Shown here piece by piece: positions 24,482-33,466 of a stretch of 64,000 nucleotides of DNA. The stretch lies in assembly GCF_000092225.1 (NCBI RefSeq), contig NC_014158.1, positions 1,922,001-1,986,000 on the forward strand, in the 5' to 3' direction. Within the stretch, counting starts at the first letter, position 1. The number at the start of each line of letters is the position of its first letter. Source of the stretch: Tsukamurella paurometabola DSM 20162. Its GTDB lineage: Bacteria; Actinomycetota; Actinomycetes; Mycobacteriales; Mycobacteriaceae. Below the pieces are notes generated by a model. That model was not told where the DNA came from, searched no databases, and was given only the letters and a program-made list of their open reading frames with translations. The translations under genes were made by a program, and so were the position numbers.

Positions 24482-25462
24482 ATGGGAGCCGTCCACACCG
24501 TCACGGGAGACGTCGATGCCGCCGAACTCGGCGTCACGCTGATGCACGAGCACCTCTTCGTGCTCACCCCCGATATCCAGCAGAACTATCCGGAAGATTT
24601 CGGCGACGAGGACGCCCGCATCGAGGACGCGATCGGCCAGTTGCGCAAGGCTTACGACGCGGGTGTGCGCACCATCGTCGATCCGACGGTGGTGGGCCTG
24701 GGGCGATACATTCCCCGCATCCAACGGATCGCTGATCGCACTCCGGTACGGATCGTCGCCGCCACCGGCGTGTACACCTACCGAGATCTACCGCGTTACT
24801 TCATGTACCGCGGACCGGCGCTCACCGCGATGACGGGCATCGACTTCCCGGATCCCATGGTGGACATGTTCGTCCGGGACATCACCGAGGGGATCGCGGA
24901 CACCGGAGTGCGCGCCGGCATGCTCAAATGTGCCATCGACCGACATGGCCTCACCGAGGGTGTGGAACGCGTGATGCGGGCGGTGGCCAAGGCGCACCAT
25001 GCCACCGGTGTGCCGATCACGGTGCACACGCATCCCGGGTCCGAGAGCGGTCTCATCGTCAAGCGCGTGATGTGCGATGAGGAGGGCGTCGACCCTGCTC
25101 GGATCGTGTTGGGGCACAGTGGTGATACCACCGATGTCGAGCACCTGTCCGCACTCGCCGACGCCGGGTTCACGCTGGGCTTCGACCGATTCGGGATCAA
25201 CCTGGAGACCACCTTCGAGGCCCGCAACGACACCCTGATCGAGATGGTGCGCCGCGGCCATGCCGACCGGATCGTGATCTCGCAGGATGCCGCCTGCTAC
25301 ATCGATTGGATCGATCCGAACGTCAAATCCGGTATGACGCAGTGGCACTACACGCACGTCTTCGACGACGTCTTCCCCTATGTGCTCGAGCGCGGCGTGA
25401 CGCAGGCTCAGATCGAGACCATGCTGGTGGATGTGCCGCGGCGTGTACTGGTGGGGCAGTAG
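24482..25462 (+). CDS. Phosphotriesterase-like lactonase (amidohydrolase)
   Basis: 326 residues of the phosphotriesterase family. Metal ligands are visible: HEHLF near 22-26, the Lys of AGMLKCAID near 145 that is carboxylated in the family, His in TVHTHPGSE near 180, His in IVLGHSGDT near 208 and Asp in VISQDAACYID near 263. Most bacterial homologues (PLL group, including mycobacterial ones) hydrolyse gamma- and delta-lactones, only weakly organophosphates. In this operon, opening a gamma-lactone would give a 4-hydroxy acid for the ligase, kinase and ACAD11-like enzyme. It starts at ATG 24482 behind GGAGGGAGG. Confidence 0.88.
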   Translation: MGAVHTVTGDVDAAELGVTLMHEHLFVLTPDIQQNYPEDFGDEDARIEDAIGQLRKAYDAGVRTIVDPTVVGLGRYIPRIQRIADRTPVRIVAATGVYTYRDLPRYFMYRGPALTAMTGIDFPDPMVDMFVRDITEGIADTGVRAGMLKCAIDRHGLTEGVERVMRAVAKAHHATGVPITVHTHPGSESGLIVKRVMCDEEGVDPARIVLGHSGDTTDVEHLSALADAGFTLGFDRFGINLETTFEARNDTLIEMVRRGHADRIVISQDAACYIDWIDPNVKSGMTQWHYTHVFDDVFPYVLERGVTQAQIETMLVDVPRRVLVGQ

Positions 25463-25464
25463 CA

Positions 25465-26985
25465 GTGTCGTTCAACCTGGCGATCATGCTCCGCGAGTCT
25501 GCCGCTGCGACGCCCGAAGCGCCGCTGCTGTTCGCGGGCGACCGCGTGCTCAGCTACCGCGAGGTCGACGACTGCTCCGGCCGGGTCGCGTCGGCGTTGC
25601 TCGCTCGCGGTCTCGTGCCCGGCGACAAGGTCGCGGTGCAACTGCCCAACCTGCCCGAATTCGTGATGGCCTACTTCGGTGTGCTCAAAGCGGGCCTGAC
25701 CATGGTTCCGCTGAATCCGTTGTTCACTGCGCGGGAAGTGGAGTACCACCTCGGCGACAGCGATTCGCGAGCGCTCATCACCTCCGATTCCTCGGCCGAG
25801 GCCGCGGGCGCCGGCGCCGCCGCCGCAGGCGTCGATGACGTCCTGGTCGTGTCCGAAAACGCCTCGATCCCACGGGGCGCCACTGCCTTCTCCGACCTGC
25901 TCGCTACCGCGGGCAGCGGCGAGATCCATCCCACTGCGTCGGACGATACCGCCGTCCTGTTGTATACCTCCGGAACCACTGGGCGGCCGAAGGGCGCCGA
26001 GCTCACCCACTTCGAGCTGTACATGAACTGCACCGTCGCGCCGCAACTGTTCGGGATGACGGCGGCGGACGTCGCGCTCGGCGTACTGCCGCTGTTCCAC
26101 GTGTTCGGGTTGTCCAGTGTGCTCAACGCTGCTGTCCGGTACGGCGGGTCGGTCGCGTTGGTCCCGCGTTTCGAGGCCGCAGCGGTACTCGACGTGATGG
26201 AGCGACGCCGGGTGACCGTGCTGTCGGGAGTGCCCACCATGTACGTCGCGCTGCTCGGTGCCGGCCCCGGTGGTCGCGACCTGTCCGCGTTGCGCGCTGC
26301 GGTCTCGGGTGGGGCCTCGATTCCCGGCGGTGTGCTGCGAGGTTTCGAGGAGGCGTTCGGCGGGATCGCCGTGCTCGAGGGCTACGGTCTATCCGAGACG
26401 GCCAGCACCGCCACGTTCAACATCAGTGCCGACCAGCGCAAGGTGCTATCGATCGGCAAGCCGATCTGGGGTGTCCAGATGCGGATCGTCGACCCCGACG
26501 GTGTGGAACTGCCGCCGGGGGACGCTCACGTCGGCGAGGTGCTGGTCCGTGGCCACAACGTGATGAAGGGGTACTACAAGCGGCCCGAGGCGACCGCGGA
26601 GGCACTGCGCGACGGATGGCTGCATACCGGCGATCTCGGGTACCGCGACGAGGACGGATACTTCTTCATCGTCGATCGGCTCAAGGACTTGGTGATCCGC
26701 GGCGGCTACAACGTCTATCCGCGCGAGATCGAGGAGGTGCTCTACACCCACCCCGATGTCGTTGAGGCCGCGGTGGTCGGGCGGCCCGACGAGCGCCTCG
26801 GCGAGGAGGTCGAGGCCTTCGTGGTGCTCCGTCCCGGCTCGGCGACCGATACCGAGGCGCTGACCGCTTTCGCACGCGAGCGCCTGGCCGCGTACAAGTA
26901 CCCGCGGTCATTCGTCATCCTTCCCGAACTGCCCAAGGGGGCCACCGGCAAGATCCTCAAGCGGGAGCTGCGCGCACCGCGGTGA
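25465..26985 (+). CDS. Acyl-CoA synthetase (AMP-forming)
   Basis: 506 residues from GTG 25465, two bases after the lactonase stop. Adenylation motifs are complete: YTSGTTGRPKGAE near 167, GYGLSET near 306, YKRPEATAEALRDGWLHTGDLGY near 375, the hinge DRLKDLVIRGG and the catalytic Lys of KGATGKILKRELR at the end. It activates a carboxylic acid to its CoA ester and is the natural entry step of this operon. It is the only intact ligase of the locus, since the second (29280) is broken. Confidence 0.93.
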   Translation: MSFNLAIMLRESAAATPEAPLLFAGDRVLSYREVDDCSGRVASALLARGLVPGDKVAVQLPNLPEFVMAYFGVLKAGLTMVPLNPLFTAREVEYHLGDSDSRALITSDSSAEAAGAGAAAAGVDDVLVVSENASIPRGATAFSDLLATAGSGEIHPTASDDTAVLLYTSGTTGRPKGAELTHFELYMNCTVAPQLFGMTAADVALGVLPLFHVFGLSSVLNAAVRYGGSVALVPRFEAAAVLDVMERRRVTVLSGVPTMYVALLGAGPGGRDLSALRAAVSGGASIPGGVLRGFEEAFGGIAVLEGYGLSETASTATFNISADQRKVLSIGKPIWGVQMRIVDPDGVELPPGDAHVGEVLVRGHNVMKGYYKRPEATAEALRDGWLHTGDLGYRDEDGYFFIVDRLKDLVIRGGYNVYPREIEEVLYTHPDVVEAAVVGRPDERLGEEVEAFVVLRPGSATDTEALTAFARERLAAYKYPRSFVILPELPKGATGKILKRELRAPR

Positions 26986-27083
26986 GCTTCGGGGGCGCCC
27001 GCGAACCCGAGCCGAACGATGATCGTCGTCGCGAAGAACGGCGCCAATGGGCGAAATGGTCGTTTGCGAACCTTTTGACCTGC

Positions 27084-27145
27084 GTAAGCAGGCGCTTAGA
27101 AGTTTCGCGGAACTGGTTGACATGAACGTCAACGTCAATCATTCT
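27084..27145 (+). promoter_or_regulatory. Operator and promoter of the MFS transporter gene
   Basis: The 16-mer GTAAGCAGGCGCTTAG at 27084-27099 matches the palindrome upstream of the thiolase operon at 13 of 16 positions. Downstream, TTGACA at 27117-27122 is a perfect -35, with CATTCT (27140-27145) as -10 after 17 bases. TTGAC-N6-GTCAA (27117-27132) forms a second inverted repeat over the -35. The 199-bp gap contains nothing else recognised. Confidence 0.6.
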
Positions 27146-27184
27146 ATGTGTCGGGGGTCACATTCTCTTACATTCGGGAGTCAC

Positions 27185-28576
27185 ATGTCAGTCACGCCGT
27201 CCGCCGCGCTCGACGAGGGCGATCGCCGCAAATCCCACCGCAAGCTCCTCACCGCCGGGCTCGTCGGCAGCTCTATCGAGTGGTACGACTTTTTCGTCTA
27301 CGGCACCGCTGCCGCTCTGGTCTTTCCGAAGGTCTTTTTCCCGAACGCGTCGCCGCTCGTGGCGACGCTGGCGGCGTTCAGCACCTTCTCGATCGGGTTC
27401 ATCGCGCGGCCACTCGGCGGCATCCTCGCCGGCCATTACGGCGACAAGCTCGGTCGCAAGCCCATGGTGTTGCTGTGCCTGATCGCGATGGGAGCGGCCA
27501 CGTTCCTCATCGGCTGCCTGCCATCCGCGAACGTCGCGGGCATGGCCACCGTGGCGCCCGTGCTGCTGATCACCCTCAGGTTCGTGCAGGGCCTCGCATG
27601 CGGCGGCCAGTGGGGCGGAATCGTGCTTCTGCTCACCGAATCCGCCGGCCCCAAGCGGCGCGGCTTCGCCGGTACGTTCGGGCAGATGGGCGTGCCTCTC
27701 GGTCTCGTGCTCGGCAACCTGATGATGATCGTGGTCAGCTACGCGATGCCGAACGACGCCTTCCTGAGCTGGGGATGGCGAATCCCCTTCTGGGCCAGTG
27801 CAGCCCTGATCCCGGTGGTGCTCTACATCCATCTCAAGGTCGAGGATTCGCCCGAGTTCCGACAGCTCAAGGCCGAGGTCGAGGCCAAGCGCGGTGAGCA
27901 GGCGCAGGTCGCCGCGGCACCGCTGTCCGAGGCTATCGGCAAACACTGGCGCAAGATCCTGCTCGGCGCGGGCCTCCTCGCCGGCACCAACTCCGCGTTC
28001 TACGTGTCCATCGCCGGATTCCTCAGCTACGGCACCCAGAAGACCGCAGACGGTGGACTCGGTATGGACCGCAACACCGTGCTCACCTCCATCCTGGTGA
28101 CCTCGATCCTGATGCCTCTCGTGATCATGTGGGCCGGGTCCGCCTCCGACCGGCTGGGCCGCCGTCCACTGATCCTGCTCGGCGGCGGCGTGCTCATCCT
28201 CTGGGCGTTCCCGTTCTTCCTGCTCGCCAACACCGCCTCCGGAACCTTGCTGGTCATCGCCATGCTCGTCTCCAGCGCCGGTCAGGCACTGACGTACGGC
28301 CCGCTGGCCGCCTTCATGGCCGAGTTGTTCGAGCCGCGAGTGCGATACTCCGGTGCGTCTCTGGCCTATCAACTGGCCGCCGTCGCCGTCTCCGGCGTGG
28401 CGCCCCTCCTGATGACATGGGTGATCGCGGAGACCGGCTCCACCTGGGGAGTGTCCCTCTATCTCGCCGCAATGGGTCTCATCACGCTGCTCAGCGCCTG
28501 GTTCCTGCCGGAATCGAATCCCGCTGCCGTCCGTGAGGATCCCGCGGCGGTGCCCGGCGTCCCGGCCACGGCGTAG
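27185..28576 (+). CDS. MFS transporter, metabolite:proton symporter (MHS) type
   Basis: 463 residues with about 12 helices. SSIEWYDFFVYGTAAALVFP at the start, GHYGDKLGRKPMV (MFS signature between helices 2 and 3), RFVQGLACGGQWGG, and SASDRLGRRPLILLGGG in the second half are typical of the ProP/ShiA-like MHS group, which imports small organic acids and related solutes. Its position between the catabolic operon and a second ligase/carboxylase unit, and the matching operator, suggest it brings in the growth substrate. It starts at ATG 27185 behind GGGAG. Confidence 0.9.
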   Translation: MSVTPSAALDEGDRRKSHRKLLTAGLVGSSIEWYDFFVYGTAAALVFPKVFFPNASPLVATLAAFSTFSIGFIARPLGGILAGHYGDKLGRKPMVLLCLIAMGAATFLIGCLPSANVAGMATVAPVLLITLRFVQGLACGGQWGGIVLLLTESAGPKRRGFAGTFGQMGVPLGLVLGNLMMIVVSYAMPNDAFLSWGWRIPFWASAALIPVVLYIHLKVEDSPEFRQLKAEVEAKRGEQAQVAAAPLSEAIGKHWRKILLGAGLLAGTNSAFYVSIAGFLSYGTQKTADGGLGMDRNTVLTSILVTSILMPLVIMWAGSASDRLGRRPLILLGGGVLILWAFPFFLLANTASGTLLVIAMLVSSAGQALTYGPLAAFMAELFEPRVRYSGASLAYQLAAVAVSGVAPLLMTWVIAETGSTWGVSLYLAAMGLITLLSAWFLPESNPAAVREDPAAVPGVPATA

Positions 28577-28622
28577 CCGTCCGCCGGCGTCCTTGAAGCC
28601 GAGCCGGGAGCCGAGCAGACTC

Positions 28623-29246
28623 GTGAGTGTGACGATCAGCGAATCTCAGGAGCGAGCCCGGGCCTCGCGCAAGGACGCCGGCGGAGCCCGCCGCGCGGAA
28701 CTGCTGCAGGCGGCCGCCGAATGCTTTGACGATCTCGGCTACGCCGCGACGACCGTCGAACTCATCGCGGCGCGGGCGCAGACCTCCCGGCCGACGTTCT
28801 ACGCCTACTTCCGGTCCAAAGACGAGATCCTGCTCGCCGTCATGGACCGCGTGGGCGCCGAACTCGAGGCGACTCAGTTCCTCGACGGCATGGACACCCT
28901 TGAGCCCCGCGAGGTGATCGCGGCGACCATGCGCGCGTACGCCGATGCCGTCTTCGCCAACGGTGGCCTGGTACCGCTGTTCGACGCGATGGCGGCCGTC
29001 CGGGACGACGTCGCCCAGATCTGGGACCGACTCATGCGGCGCACCCATCGCCGCTACACCCGGTACCTCGCATCCCTCGACCCCGCGAGCATCGATCTGT
29101 GCATCGAGCCCGGTGCGCTCGTGCAGATTCTCAATGACAGCATCCACCACGGCGCCAAACGCGTAGCCCGGGGTGACGCCGATGAACGCGAACGCTTCAT
29201 CGCGGACCAGATCCGCATCACCGAACGACTGGTCGGCTTCCGCTGA
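28623..29246 (+). CDS. TetR-family transcriptional regulator
   Basis: 207 residues from GTG 28623 (GTG 28629 also possible; the ribosome site is poor). The N-terminal HTH reads RAELLQAAAECFDDLGYAATTVELIAARAQTSRPTFYAYFRSKDEILLA, a standard TetR domain. It lies between the MFS gene and the second acyl-CoA ligase on the same strand, 33 bases before the ligase, and probably controls that transporter-ligase-carboxylase unit. Confidence 0.9.
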   Translation: MSVTISESQERARASRKDAGGARRAELLQAAAECFDDLGYAATTVELIAARAQTSRPTFYAYFRSKDEILLAVMDRVGAELEATQFLDGMDTLEPREVIAATMRAYADAVFANGGLVPLFDAMAAVRDDVAQIWDRLMRRTHRRYTRYLASLDPASIDLCIEPGALVQILNDSIHHGAKRVARGDADERERFIADQIRITERLVGFR

Positions 29247-29279
29247 GTCGGCCCCGACCCCACTGGGAGACCACCCGCC

Positions 29280-30753
29280 ATGACGGGCACTACCGCAGAC
29301 CTCGCCGCCCTCCTCGACCGCGCCGCCGACGAAGTCAATGCTGTGCGGCAGCGGAACTGGCCGCCGCAGGTACCGCGCACCGTCGACTATCCGGCAGGGA
29401 CGCCCACCGTGGTCGAGCACCTCAGGTATTGGGCGCGGCACCGCCCCGATACCGTCGCCATCTCGTTCTACGGGAGCGACCTCACCTACGCCGAATACGA
29501 CGAACTGTCCGACAGATTCGCTGGATACCTTCTCGCGGAAGGTATCCGATCGGGAGACAGTGTCGGGGTGTATCTGGGCAACTGCCCGCAGTTCGCCATC
29601 GCGATGCTCGGCATCCTCAAGGTAGGTGCCGTCCACGTCCCGATCAATCCGCTCCTCAAGGGGCACGAGCTCCGTCACGAACTCGACGATGCGCAGGTCG
29701 GCCTTCTGCTGGTACAGATCGAACTCCTCGATCTCGTCGACACCGTGCGCGCGGAGACCGCGGTACACACCGTGCTCGTGACCGCGCTCGGCGATCTCGT
29801 TACCGACCCCGCCGATGTGCCGGTGCCATTCCCAGTGGGACCCGATCCCCGCAGTGACTGGTACCGGGTGACGGCGGCAGACCGCGCACCGGTACGCCCG
29901 TCCGATCCCGATGCGGTCGCCGCACTCAACTACACCGGGGGGCACCACCGGACTCCCGAAGGGATGTCAGCACACCCAGCGGCACATGGCGTACACCGCG
30001 GCCACTGCGACCCTCGGCGGGGGCCACGAGGTGGGCCGGCCGGGTGCTGTGGCCCTGAACTTCCTACCCGTATTCTGGATCGCCGGAGAGGACTTCGGCA
30101 TTCTCAAGCCGCTCCTCAATGGTCAGACCGTGGTGCTCATGGCCCGATGGGATGCGGCCTGCGCTGCCACTCTGATGGCCCGGTACGCGGTGACTGAAAC
30201 GGTGGCCACCGTGGACAACTACGTCGAATTGATGGACTCACCCGGTGTCGCCGGACGCGATCTCGCGAGCCTCGCCCATCCGCTCGCCGTCTCCTTCGTG
30301 CTGGCGCTCACCCCAGAGATCCGCCGGCGCTGGCGGGAGTGGACCGGCGGCACGCTGCGCGAGGCGTCCTACGGCATGACCGAGACCCACACCGCCGACA
30401 CCTTCACCCTGGGCTTCCAGAACGACGACCGCGACCTCGCCGGCGATCCCGTGTTCTGCGGACTGCCCGTGCCCGGCACGGACATCCTCGTTGTGGACCA
30501 CGACGGTGCTCCCGTCCCGATCGGCGCGACGGGCGAGATCGTGGTGCGCAGCCCCTCGATCCTCACCGGCCACCACCGCCGGCCGGAGGCCACTGCGGCG
30601 GCGATCCGGCACGGGTGGCTGCACACCGGTGATGTGGGCAAGCTGGACGCATGGGGTGCGGTGCACTACCTCGCCCGCACCAAGGAGATGATCAAGGTGA
30701 ACGGCATGTCGGTGTTTCCCGCAGAGGTCGAGGCGCTCCTCAAGCGGCACCCA
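29280..30753 (+). pseudogene. Second acyl-CoA synthetase, 5' part, frameshifted and cut by IS21
   Basis: An AMP-forming acyl-CoA ligase starting at ATG 29280 (GGGAG upstream). The frame is good to LNYTG (adenylation loop) at 29942, then shifts: a run of six G at 29937-29942 has one base too many for TGGTTGLPKG, which continues in the next frame as GGTTGLPKGCQHTQRHMAY. The second frame is clean (SYGMTETHTADTFTLG, GWLHTGDVGKLD, ARTKEMIKVNGMSVFPAEVE) until KRHP at 30753, where an IS21-family element begins. The lost C-terminal domain lies at 35313-35564. With one G removed and the element taken out, the protein would be 574 residues. It has two independent inactivating lesions. Confidence 0.88.
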
Positions 30754-30779
30754 TGGCTATGTCAACTGGGAGTGGCCCC
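30754..30779 (+). repeat. Left outer inverted repeat of the IS21 element
   Basis: 26 bases from TGGCTATG to GGCCCC, matching the reverse complement of 35281-35306 at 18 positions. Confidence 0.8.
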
Positions 30780-30785
30780 ACTGGG

Positions 30786-30803
30786 ACGGTTTGATTTGGC
30801 CCC
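30786..30803 (+). repeat. Left internal transposase-type repeat of the IS21 element
   Basis: ACGGTTTGATTTGGCCCC, related to inverted copies at 35213-35230 and 35257-35274. Multiple terminal repeats of this kind are a feature of IS21 elements. Confidence 0.7.
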
Positions 30804-30861
30804 GGGCGTAGTCTGGTTCGCGGTGGGGCGGGTTGTGTCGAGTCCTGGTTGACTGGGGGGC

Positions 30862-32331
30862 ATGGTCGAGGATCTGTCTGCTGTGGCCCGCGAGTATGTG
30901 GAGGGGCTGAGCCCGCAGGAGAGACGGGTTGTGCTTGATGCGGTGGTGAACGCGCGGTTCGCTGCAGAGGTCGATGCTCTGACGCGGGTGCGGCAGCCGA
31001 CGCTGCTACCTGTGCCTGACCGGGTGGTCGGGTTTCGTGTCCGGTTGGATCTGCATGGCGCGAAGCCTCCTGTGTGGCGGCGGCTGGAGTTGCCCGGCGA
31101 TCTGACACTTTCTGCTGTGCACGAGGTGATCCAGGCGGCGATGGGCTGGTACGACTGTCACCTGCACAAGTTCAGGACAGGCAGCGATCATCGTTCTCCG
31201 GCCTTCCTGACGGCATTCGATGTCAGCGAGGGCGAGGAAGGGGTGCTGGAGCAGGATGTCCGGCTCGATCAGGTCATCGCGGGCGTGGGTGACGAGCTGT
31301 GGTACGAGTACGACTTTGGCGATGGCTGGGAGCACAAGCTCAAGGTTGAGCAGGTCCTCGACACCTGTCCGTCTGCGTCGCTGTGTGTGGCGGGGAAGAA
31401 CGCGTGCCCGCCTGAGGACTGCGGTGGTCTGGGCGGGTTCCATGAAGTAGCACTGTGGGTTCGCAAGGGTAGGGACGCGGCGCACCTTCCTGACAGTTTC
31501 GGCAGCGCGGAGGAGGCGAACGACTGGCTCCCTGGGGGCTGGGACCCGGATGTCTTCGACGTCGATGACGCCAATGCCGCCATCACGCTCGCTCTTTTCG
31601 ATCCTGCTTCGGTTCTGGCTCCAGGCCACGGTGAACTGGGGCAGATCGCCCATCGGCTGACGATGCAGGGCAGCTCGTTGTTGCAGGGGGTGCTCGCGCG
31701 GCCGCAGTCGCACGGCCAGGCCAGTGTGTCCGCCGCGGAAGCTGAACGGCTCACCGAGCCTTACCGTCTGCTGCTCGAAGAAGTCGGTGAGGGGGTCAAG
31801 CTCACCGCCGCGGGTTACCTCCCGCCTGTTGTGGTCGAGCGGTTCGCGCAGCGCAGTGGCATCGCGAACTGGTGGATGGGAAAGGCGAACCGGGAGGATC
31901 TCACGCCTCCGGTGGCGACGGTGCGTGAAGCGGCGCAGGCGGTGGGGCTACTCAGTGTCCGCAAGGGCAGGATCAGCCCAACCCGGGCTGCTCGTCGCAT
32001 CGGCGGTGACCCCACAGCGTTGTGGGAACACATCGTGGGACGGCTTCCTTGCGGTACCAAGGATTTCGATCGTGAGGCCGGATGGCTCCTGCTTGCCGTG
32101 GTCGGGAGCGGAACACCGGTGGAGAACTGGCGAAAAGAGGTCAGTGACCTGCTCTACGCAGCAGGATGGAGAACCGGCGGCGCCAACCGCTACCCGATGA
32201 TGCTGCCCGTGACGAGCCCGACCTACACGATCCTCGAGAGCATGACCGATACGCACCGCGATAGATGGCACGTGCGCGGAACAGACGACGGTATCGCTGC
32301 TACCGCCCGCGCAGTGCTCAACCAGCGATAA
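30862..32331 (+). CDS. pRiA4b ORF-3 family protein (IS21 passenger)
   Basis: 489 residues. Residues about 55-240 form the pRiA4b ORF-3 domain: VRLDLHGAKPPVWRRLELPG, the HEVIQAAMGWYDCHLHKF segment, WYEYDFGDGWEHKLKVE and CPPEDCGGLGGFHE. The C-terminal half has no motif I recognise. This domain family also includes the TnpR protein of IS1096, so it recurs on mobile elements, but its biochemical role is unknown. It starts at ATG 30862 behind GGGG, opposite to istAB, inside the element boundaries. Confidence 0.85.
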   Translation: MVEDLSAVAREYVEGLSPQERRVVLDAVVNARFAAEVDALTRVRQPTLLPVPDRVVGFRVRLDLHGAKPPVWRRLELPGDLTLSAVHEVIQAAMGWYDCHLHKFRTGSDHRSPAFLTAFDVSEGEEGVLEQDVRLDQVIAGVGDELWYEYDFGDGWEHKLKVEQVLDTCPSASLCVAGKNACPPEDCGGLGGFHEVALWVRKGRDAAHLPDSFGSAEEANDWLPGGWDPDVFDVDDANAAITLALFDPASVLAPGHGELGQIAHRLTMQGSSLLQGVLARPQSHGQASVSAAEAERLTEPYRLLLEEVGEGVKLTAAGYLPPVVVERFAQRSGIANWWMGKANREDLTPPVATVREAAQAVGLLSVRKGRISPTRAARRIGGDPTALWEHIVGRLPCGTKDFDREAGWLLLAVVGSGTPVENWRKEVSDLLYAAGWRTGGANRYPMMLPVTSPTYTILESMTDTHRDRWHVRGTDDGIAATARAVLNQR

Positions 32332-32357
32332 CACCGCTGGTCAGTGCTGGCACCCGG

Positions 32358-32591
32358 TTACTGGTGGTGGGTGGCTGCGATCATCTCTGCCAACGTCAGC
32401 GGCAGATCCGCAGGCGTGTATAGCAGGGCTGTGCGAGGTTCGATTCCCATCAACTTGGCCACCCGCTCAATTTCGGCGTTGAGGATCTGATCGATCACCT
32501 CGTCGGTGACCGCAATCCCCCGTCGCCGGGCAGCGGCTTGCGTCTGCTCCGCCAGCAGCGCGAACCGCTCGGTGCCTCGCGTTATCGCCAT
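32358..32591 (-). CDS. Small protein of unknown function (IS21 passenger)
   Basis: 77 residues from ATG 32591 (GTG 32600 would add three). The sequence is helical and charged: RFALLAEQTQAAARRRGIAV, VIDQILNAEIERVAKLMGIE, then LTLAEMIAATHHQ. It has no recognised domain; size and composition would fit an antitoxin-like or accessory protein, but no toxin partner is next to it. It is convergent with the pRiA4b gene and downstream of istB on the same strand. Confidence 0.55.
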   Translation of the reverse strand: MAITRGTERFALLAEQTQAAARRRGIAVTDEVIDQILNAEIERVAKLMGIEPRTALLYTPADLPLTLAEMIAATHHQ

Positions 32592-32641
32592 ACCCGCCAC
32601 CGTATCGAGTGCCGTTGAAGTCAGCGAGTCATGCCCGTCTG

Positions 32642-33466
32642 TCAGAACTCTGCCGCCCCCTCGGTGTGTGCGAGTCGGTAGCTGTGGGTGCCGGTTTCGA
32701 TGATGGTGCCGCGGTAGGTCAACCGGTCGACGATGGCGGCGCAGAGCCGGGGGTCGGTGAAGGTGTCGGTCCAGCCGGAGAAGGATTGGTTGGAGGCGAT
32801 CGCGACGCTGTTCTTCTCCTCGCGTTCGGTGAGGACTTGGAAGAGCAGTTCGGCGCCGCGGCGGTCGAGTTCCATGTAGCCGAGCTCGTCAATGATGAGC
32901 AGGTCAACGCGGCCGTAGCGGTTGATGGTCTTGGCGAGCTGCTTGTCGTCAGCGGCTTCGACCAGCTCGTTCACCAGTTTCGTGGCGAGGGTGTAGCGGA
33001 CTCTAAAGCCCTGCTCAGCGGCGGCGGTTCCCAATCCGATCAGCAGGTGGGATTTGCCGGTTCCGGAGTCGCCGATCAGGCAGAGCGGCAGGCCGTGGCG
33101 GATCCAGTCGCCGGTGGCGAGCTGGTGGATGGTGGCGGCCTCGATGTCGGGGTTGGCGTCGAAGTCGAAGTCCGCCAACCACTTATCCCTCGGGAACCCG
33201 GCGGCTTTCACGCGGCGAACAGTCGAGCGCCGGTCGCGGTCATCGACCTCCGCCAGGAGGAGTTCGGCGAGGAACCCCTGATACGAGAGCTGTTGCTTGG
33301 CCGCGGCGGCGAGGTGCTGGTCGATCATCGACCGCACCGTCGGTAGCCGCAGGCGTCGGCAGGCTTGGTCAACGGCAGCGATCGCGGCTTCTTCGGTGAG
33401 ACCTCCGCGGCGCCGCAGTGATGGCGCCAGCGTGGTGGCCTGGGACTTCGAGGTGGTGGTGCTCAT
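32642..33466 (-). CDS. istB: IS21-family transposition helper ATPase IstB
   Basis: 274 residues of the AAA+ DnaC-like group. Walker A GDSGTGKS at 132-139, Walker B LLIIDELGYM at 189-198, and SNQSFSGW as the sensor region. IstB directs target choice and activates IstA. ATG 33466 overlaps the istA stop by four bases (ATGA), so it is translated with istA. No lesion seen. Confidence 0.95.
   Translation of the reverse strand: MSTTTSKSQATTLAPSLRRRGGLTEEAAIAAVDQACRRLRLPTVRSMIDQHLAAAAKQQLSYQGFLAELLLAEVDDRDRRSTVRRVKAAGFPRDKWLADFDFDANPDIEAATIHQLATGDWIRHGLPLCLIGDSGTGKSHLLIGLGTAAAEQGFRVRYTLATKLVNELVEAADDKQLAKTINRYGRVDLLIIDELGYMELDRRGAELLFQVLTEREEKNSVAIASNQSFSGWTDTFTDPRLCAAIVDRLTYRGTIIETGTHSYRLAHTEGAAEF

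Noticed and set aside
26986-27013. Terminator after the intact acyl-CoA ligase
   Set aside because: Only a bulged or 5-bp stem (TCGGG...CCCGA) is present, too weak to call.
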